A DNA stretch of 64,000 bases. Source: Bifidobacterium pseudocatenulatum DSM 20438 = JCM 1200 = LMG 10505. Lineage in GTDB: Bacteria; Actinomycetota; Actinomycetes; Actinomycetales; Bifidobacteriaceae. A model generated the notes under the pieces. It was not told where the DNA came from. It saw only the letters and a list, made by a program, of their open reading frames with translations, and ran no database searches. Below, piece by piece: positions 59,454 to 64,000 of the stretch. Position numbers and translations under genes: made by a program. Each line of letters starts with the position of its first letter. Within the stretch, counting starts at the first letter, position 1. Where the stretch lies: contig NZ_AP012330.1 in NCBI RefSeq assembly GCF_001025215.1, forward strand, positions 1,178,001 through 1,242,000. The letters are read 5' to 3'.

Positions 59454-59831
59454 TTGAAGCTGATCATCTCATCCGTGTCCGGAGAACCGATTTACGAACA
59501 GATCAAGAACCAGATCAGGTCCGCGATCATGTCGGGTGAGCTTACAGCAGGCGAGGCGCTTCCCTCACTACGCAAGCTCGCCAAGGAACTGCGCGTCAGC
59601 GTGCTCACCGTGACCAGAGCGTATAACGAACTGGCCGACGAGGGGCTCGTGGAGAATGTGCAGGGCAAAGGCACATTCGTGATGGAACGAGGCAACGAAC
59701 TCATGAAGGAACGTGCGCGTGAACGCATCATGGACAAGCTCCGTGAAGTTTCCATCGAGGCCAAAGCCGCCGACATTAGCCTACTTGATCTGCTTGGCAT
59801 GTTCGAGAAAGCGTACAGGGAACAATCATGA
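59454..59831 (+). CDS. GntR-family regulator, YtrA subfamily
   Basis: 125 residues: winged-helix DNA-binding domain (GEPIYEQIKNQIRSAIMSGEL, LPSLRKLAKELRVSVLTVTRAYNEL, GKGTFV) followed by only about 45 helical residues, the short tail that defines YtrA regulators. These usually repress an adjacent ABC exporter operon and respond to envelope stress or antibiotics. The start is TTG 59454 (GAGGC upstream). The stop overlaps the ABC ATPase start by 4 bases. Confidence 0.9.
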   Translation: MKLIISSVSGEPIYEQIKNQIRSAIMSGELTAGEALPSLRKLAKELRVSVLTVTRAYNELADEGLVENVQGKGTFVMERGNELMKERARERIMDKLREVSIEAKAADISLLDLLGMFEKAYREQS

Positions 59832-60760
59832 ACGATTCCTCACTCCCCCAAGGAACGCGGCCAACCTTGGCCTTGAGCGTAACCGGATTGACGAAGCATT
59901 ATGATTCCGGCTTCACATTGGATGACGTGACCTTCGACCTGCCGTCCGGCTACATCATGGGTCTGGTCGGTCCGAACGGAGCCGGCAAATCCACGTTGAT
60001 CAAACTGATCCTCAATATGACCGCGCGAGACGCGGGACGAATCGAAGTGCTCGGCCTTGACGCGATGGCCGATGAGGAGCGGGCCAAAGAGCAGCTGGGC
60101 GTAGTGCTCGACAGCAGCTATTTCATCGAATACATGACGGTCGACGCGGTGGAACGGACAAGCAGCCCAATGTACCCGCTGTGGGACCACAATCTGTTCG
60201 ACGCATATCTCAGACGGTTCGGACTCGGACGGAACAAGAAGATCAAGGATCTGTCGCGCGGCATGCAGATGAAGCTCATGCTCGCCGTGGCGTTGAGCCA
60301 CGATGCGAAACTGCTGATTCTCGACGAGCCGACCAGCGGTCTGGACGTACTGTCCCGCGACGAGCTCATGGACATCCTGTCCGATTATGTTGCGGATGGC
60401 GGACACAGCGTAATCTTCTCCACGCATATCACCGCCGATTTGGAGCGTTGCGCGGATTTCCTCGCGTATATAACGAACGGCATGCTGTATTACAGCGGGC
60501 CGAAAGACGAGTTCGAAGACGCGTTCCGCCTGGTCAAGGGCGGTCCGGATGAGCTTACGGATGGTCTACAGCGGGCAATGGTCGGCATCCGCACATACGC
60601 AACCGGCTTCGACGCGTTGGTCCGCACGCAGGACATCCCACACATCGGCGGCACCGACGGTCTCCTGACACAGCATGCTTCGATTGAGGATGTGATCAGA
60701 CTGACCAACGCCGCGGCACATACGGCAATCGGCAATACCAACAAAGGAGACGTACGATGA
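59828..60760 (+). CDS. ABC transporter ATP-binding protein
   Basis: 310 residues. Walker A GPNGAGKST (48-56), signature LSRGMQMK, Walker B LLILDEPTSGLD and H-loop FSTHI are all present; the signature LSRGM differs from the canonical LSGGQ but is common in this exporter subfamily. A C-terminal domain of about 90 residues follows. It works with the permease encoded 4 bases inside its stop codon. Substrate unknown. Confidence 0.93.
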   Translation: MNDSSLPQGTRPTLALSVTGLTKHYDSGFTLDDVTFDLPSGYIMGLVGPNGAGKSTLIKLILNMTARDAGRIEVLGLDAMADEERAKEQLGVVLDSSYFIEYMTVDAVERTSSPMYPLWDHNLFDAYLRRFGLGRNKKIKDLSRGMQMKLMLAVALSHDAKLLILDEPTSGLDVLSRDELMDILSDYVADGGHSVIFSTHITADLERCADFLAYITNGMLYYSGPKDEFEDAFRLVKGGPDELTDGLQRAMVGIRTYATGFDALVRTQDIPHIGGTDGLLTQHASIEDVIRLTNAAAHTAIGNTNKGDVR

Positions 60761-61473
60761 ACACGACAGCGAACGCGGACGCCATGACCGCCATCCTTAG
60801 GCAGATTTCCTTGGACTGGAACCGCACCATCAGCTACGGGCGGTCGTACATAGCCATCTTCTTCGCGTACGTTCCAGGCTTCACATGCCTGATGGCGGCC
60901 ACAGGGTCCACTCTCGACAGCGTTGCGGGAGCCGCCATCGGCGGGGCGGCCTCCGGCTTCCTGATGCTTAATATCACCCTGTTCTCCTATGAACAAATGA
61001 ACAACCATCATTGGATGAACGGCATCGTGCCCATCAACCGCAACCACCAGATCCTCGGACGATTCGCATTCCTTATCGCCTGCGATCTGGTGGCGGGATT
61101 GGAAGTGGCCGCCAGCATCGCCTGCGCCGGCACCATCATGCACGAGCCAGTTAAAGTGACGGATGCGATCGACTTCGCCGCGATGACCGTGCTGACCCTC
61201 GTGCTGCTCAACGCCATCGTGCAGCCGTTCCTGTACCGGTTCTCCCCTTATCGCGCCATGGCCGCCATTATTCTGAGCATCGGCGTGATCGTGGGCACGG
61301 TCATCGGACTGCGCAAGGCATTGCCGGAATTCGAAAAGACCGTCGAACAGCTGGCCGAAGCGATCAGCCGGCACCAAGCCATTGCATTAGCGACATTCTT
61401 GATCATCGACGTACTCGCCTTGGTGTTCTCCAGCAAGATATCGCTGCATATTTACGGTAGCAAGGACATCTGA
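60757..61473 (+). CDS. ABC-2-type permease
   Basis: 238 residues, six predicted membrane helices, start overlapping the ATPase gene by 4 bases. The pattern fits the ABC2_membrane_5 group: a short cytoplasmic N terminus, a helix pair (IAIFFAYVPGFTCLMAATG; AAIGGAASGFLMLNITLF), a cytoplasmic helix with NRNHQILGRFA, then four more helices. Forms the membrane part of the YtrA-regulated exporter. Confidence 0.85.
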   Translation: MNTTANADAMTAILRQISLDWNRTISYGRSYIAIFFAYVPGFTCLMAATGSTLDSVAGAAIGGAASGFLMLNITLFSYEQMNNHHWMNGIVPINRNHQILGRFAFLIACDLVAGLEVAASIACAGTIMHEPVKVTDAIDFAAMTVLTLVLLNAIVQPFLYRFSPYRAMAAIILSIGVIVGTVIGLRKALPEFEKTVEQLAEAISRHQAIALATFLIIDVLALVFSSKISLHIYGSKDI

Positions 61474-61505
61474 ACCGAGCCAGCCGGTAGACTCTTATGG
61501 AACGT

Positions 61506-61541
61506 ATTTGGGGTCTTCCGAATCAACGGAAAGCCCCAAAT
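61506..61541. terminator. Convergent terminator
   Basis: An imperfect 15-bp stem (ATTTGGGG-t-CTTCCG / CGGAA-a-GCCCCAAAT) with a 6-base loop lies between the ABC permease stop and the minus-strand HAD stop. Confidence 0.78.
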
Positions 61542-61568
61542 GCATATATCCCCGCACGACGCCGGTTC

Positions 61569-62228
61569 CTACAATACGGCAGGCGCGTCATGGAAGTCGA
61601 ACATGACACCATCCGCCAGACCGCAAATAGCCGGCCAATCGGCATCGGACGAATCGTCGTGCATGGCCCATACCTTCATGCCAACCGACTTGGCGGAACG
61701 CATGCCGATCAGCAAATCCTCGAACACGGTGCACTCCCCCGGCTCGACTCCGAGGCGAGATGCAGCCAACAGATACACGTCCGGCTGGTCTTTGCCGACG
61801 TCGCCGGCATCATCGACACTGACCACTTCATCGAAGTAGTCGAAAATGCCAACATGCTTCATCGCCGGCTCTCTCAGCATCGGCGGCAGCGATGTGGCAA
61901 CGGCAAGTTTCGCTCCACTCTCTTTCAATTGAGCGAGATATTCACGTGCATACGGTTTAGCTTCGACCACTGTGGCATACATGACGCGGGCCATATGATC
62001 CCACTCATCCATCAGCTCTTCGGGAGTGTCGGTAAGGCTGAAACGCGCAATCGTATATTCGGCGATCTGGCGGAATTGCATGGCCGCGACTTTCGTCATG
62101 TAATCGTCCGGCACGTCAATGCCTCGTTTTGAAAGAAAATCGATGTCAACCTGATCCCAAACGCCCATGGAATCAAGCAGCGTGCCGTCAAGATCGAAAA
62201 TGGCGCCCTTGCCTTGATTGCCTGCCAT
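61569..62228 (-). CDS. HAD-superfamily hydrolase, beta-phosphoglucomutase-like
   Basis: 219 residues. Motif I IFDLDGTLLDSMGVWDQVD, helical cap, motif II VATSLPP, motif III Lys in GDVGKDQPDVYL, motif IV FEDLLIGMRSAKSVG. Sugar-phosphate phosphatase or mutase of the HAD-IA group; the substrate cannot be deduced. A very strong SD (AAAGGAGG) precedes ATG 62228. Downstream of recN by 32 bases, so possibly in its transcript. Confidence 0.9.
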   Translation of the reverse strand: MAGNQGKGAIFDLDGTLLDSMGVWDQVDIDFLSKRGIDVPDDYMTKVAAMQFRQIAEYTIARFSLTDTPEELMDEWDHMARVMYATVVEAKPYAREYLAQLKESGAKLAVATSLPPMLREPAMKHVGIFDYFDEVVSVDDAGDVGKDQPDVYLLAASRLGVEPGECTVFEDLLIGMRSAKSVGMKVWAMHDDSSDADWPAICGLADGVMFDFHDAPAVL

Positions 62229-62260
62229 CGATATCCTCCTTTATTATTGTGCATCTTACG

Positions 62261-63967
62261 TTAATCGAGAACCGATGATTTGAGCAGTTCTTCGGCATGT
62301 TCCAGCGACGCTTCGCTTTCACTGCCGGAGAGCATACGGGCGATTTCGTGCACACGCGCCTCCCCACGCACTTGATTGATGGTGGTGGCGATTGATCCGT
62401 CATCCATTTCACCTTTGGCGACCACGTACTGTTCGTCCGCCCAGGATGCGACCTGTGGCAGATGGGTGACGACAATGACCTGCGCGGATTGAGCGAGTTT
62501 CGCCAATCGCGCGCCAAGCTCCACCGCGGTTTTGCCACCGACGCCTGCGTCGACCTCGTCGAAAATGAACGTCATGGGAGGTACGGAACCGCCCGCCACC
62601 ACATGTTTTTCCGCCGCAACGAGTTCAAGCGCGAGCATGAGCCGGCTCAGCTCGCCGCCGGACGCGCTTTTGCCCATCGGCATTTGCGGCGAACCCGGGA
62701 ACGGCGTGAACAGAAAATCGATGCCGTCAGCGCCGGAAGCGTCCAAATGTTCACGTTCCGATACACGGATCTCTAGTTTCGATCCGCTCATGGCAAGAGA
62801 TTCGAGTTCCGCAGTGACTTTGGCGGCAAGTTCCTTCGCGGCGGCGGCACGTCTTTTGCTTACCGCACGCGCCGCCTTCAACGCCTCACCGAACAGTTTT
62901 TCACGTTCCGCCTGCAATTGACTAACTTTTTCCGGAGACGCGTCCAGATCCTCCAAGTCGAACACCGCTTGATCTCGCCACGCGATCACGTCCGACAATT
63001 CCGGGCCCCAACGACGAACCAATTCGTCAAGCTCATGGATCCGCCCGTTGATGGCGTCCAAGTCTTCCATGCCGAGATCATTGTCGACTTCGCCCGACAA
63101 GGTGAACACCACATCAGACAAATCAGTGCTGATGGAATCAAGCCGATCGGCCAGTTCCGAAAACACGCCGTCCACATGAATGGCGCGAAGCGCTTGCGAC
63201 GCGCGATCAATCAGATCGGTGGCGCTGGATGATTCAACATCGTCAACAACCTGCGAAGCATCCAACGCGCTCAACGCACGGTTCACCCCTTCGGCGATCT
63301 CGGCCGCGTTCTCAATGCGATCACGCCGGGCACGCAACTCGGCCATCTCCCCCGGCTGCGGATCGATGCGGTTGATTCGTTCGATGGACTCGCGCAGGTA
63401 ATCCGCCTGCTGGCGCATGGACGACTCCTGGCTCGACAATCGCTCCAACCGCTCATCCATGGCACGAAGCGCATTCCAAGCCTTGCCGTATGCGACCAAC
63501 GCCACATCATCGCCGGCATAGCGGTCCAAAAACTCACGTTGCCGCGCCGAAGACGCGATACGCAACTGGTCCGCCTGACCATGAATCGTCACCAACTCCG
63601 CTGCGATCGACCCCAGTACGGAACGAGGCACACTACGACCAGACAGCATGCTGCGGGAACGACCGGAGGCAGGAACCTTGCGAGACAGGAACAGTTCTCC
63701 GTCTTCAGGTTCGAAACCCGCCTCGTGCGCGGCTGCGACCGCGGCCGGTGACGAAGCGACCTCGAACACGCCCTGCGCCCACGCCTCGCTCGCTCCGACC
63801 GACACGCGCCCACCGTCGGAAGGACCGCCGGAAATCAGCCGAATCGCACTGAGCAGCATCGACTTGCCTGCACCCGTCTCACCGGTGATCGCCGTCATAC
63901 CGCCGGCAGGCGCGATCAGCGCGGAACGGATCGGCCCAAGATTATGAATCTCAAGTTCTTCAAGCAT
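62261..63967 (-). CDS. recN: DNA repair protein RecN
   Basis: 568 residues, SMC-like ATPase acting in double-strand-break repair. Walker A TGETGAGKS (about 28-36) within the RecN start MLEELEIHNLGPI; long coiled-coil central part; C-terminal signature region FTPFPGSPQMPMGKSASGGELSRLMLALE, Walker B TFIFDEVDAGVGG and VIVVTHLPQVASWAD. Complete within the window. The ATG lies 33 bases from the edge and I see no strong SD in those bases. Confidence 0.96.
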   Translation of the reverse strand: MLEELEIHNLGPIRSALIAPAGGMTAITGETGAGKSMLLSAIRLISGGPSDGGRVSVGASEAWAQGVFEVASSPAAVAAAHEAGFEPEDGELFLSRKVPASGRSRSMLSGRSVPRSVLGSIAAELVTIHGQADQLRIASSARQREFLDRYAGDDVALVAYGKAWNALRAMDERLERLSSQESSMRQQADYLRESIERINRIDPQPGEMAELRARRDRIENAAEIAEGVNRALSALDASQVVDDVESSSATDLIDRASQALRAIHVDGVFSELADRLDSISTDLSDVVFTLSGEVDNDLGMEDLDAINGRIHELDELVRRWGPELSDVIAWRDQAVFDLEDLDASPEKVSQLQAEREKLFGEALKAARAVSKRRAAAAKELAAKVTAELESLAMSGSKLEIRVSEREHLDASGADGIDFLFTPFPGSPQMPMGKSASGGELSRLMLALELVAAEKHVVAGGSVPPMTFIFDEVDAGVGGKTAVELGARLAKLAQSAQVIVVTHLPQVASWADEQYVVAKGEMDDGSIATTINQVRGEARVHEIARMLSGSESEASLEHAEELLKSSVLD

Positions 63968-64000
63968 CAGTGTTTTTACTCGTTCGTTTCTTTATCTTCC

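Overview
The window is chromosomal DNA from a bifidobacterium (Actinomycetota, moderately high G+C). Three things point there: actinobacterial gene orders (sucC-sucD-PerM-like-purH; yajC-ruvBAC-yebC-CDP-alcohol phosphotransferase-thrS; pgsA-DUF881-sbp-DUF881), fused cmk-der and trpC-trpB genes, and a sortase-anchored histidine-acid phytase of the kind described from Bifidobacterium pseudocatenulatum and B. longum subsp. infantis. The B. adolescentis/catenulatum/pseudocatenulatum group is the best guess; the species cannot be fixed from the sequence alone.

From 1 to about 45 kb the window is a dense housekeeping region, read almost wholly on the minus strand. It opens with the N-terminal part of UDP-glucose pyrophosphorylase, a tRNA-Pro and a small tandem ribbon-helix-helix-like protein. 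Next come rluB with a cytidylate kinase-Der GTPase fusion, an aquaporin-family channel (plus strand), purH, the PerM-like membrane protein, sucCD and apt. Then follow yajC, the Holliday-junction set ruvCAB, yebC, a CDP-alcohol phosphotransferase and thrS. After these come the DUF881/sbp/pgsA envelope cluster, a mosaic his/trp run (hisF, hisI, trpE, trpCB, trpA, lgt, rpe, hisE, hisG), rlmN, cdsA, frr, pyrH, tsf, rpsB, def, an acyl-CoA ligase, tRNA-Gln, prs, nadD, proA and glyA. Many neighbours overlap by 1-4 bases or share an SD, so several long operons are likely; strong hairpin terminators mark their ends.

From 45.5 kb onward transcription goes both ways and the content becomes accessory: thrC, an MFS exporter, HAD phosphatases, a Fic adenylyltransferase with an N-terminal self-inhibition motif, an SDR oxidoreductase, a broken LPXTG-anchored carbon-nitrogen hydrolase (in-frame TGA right after the catalytic cysteine), a nested palindromic repeat, a frameshifted Bcp peroxiredoxin, gene remnants, a pyridoxamine-oxidase-like protein and the LPXTG phytase. 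A 277-bp IS3-derived element with intact-looking ends follows, beside a formamidase remnant, then a YtrA-type GntR/ABC exporter operon with a clear operator. The window closes with a HAD phosphatase and recN.

I see no CRISPR array, prophage, rRNA operon or defence island. The least ordinary material lies between about 52 and 59.4 kb, where gene decay, palindromes and a transposon derivative cluster. I did not find a convincing new multi-gene system; the best leads are the palindrome at 53.9 kb, the interrupted surface hydrolase, the IS3-derived mini-element and the tandem ribbon-helix-helix protein.
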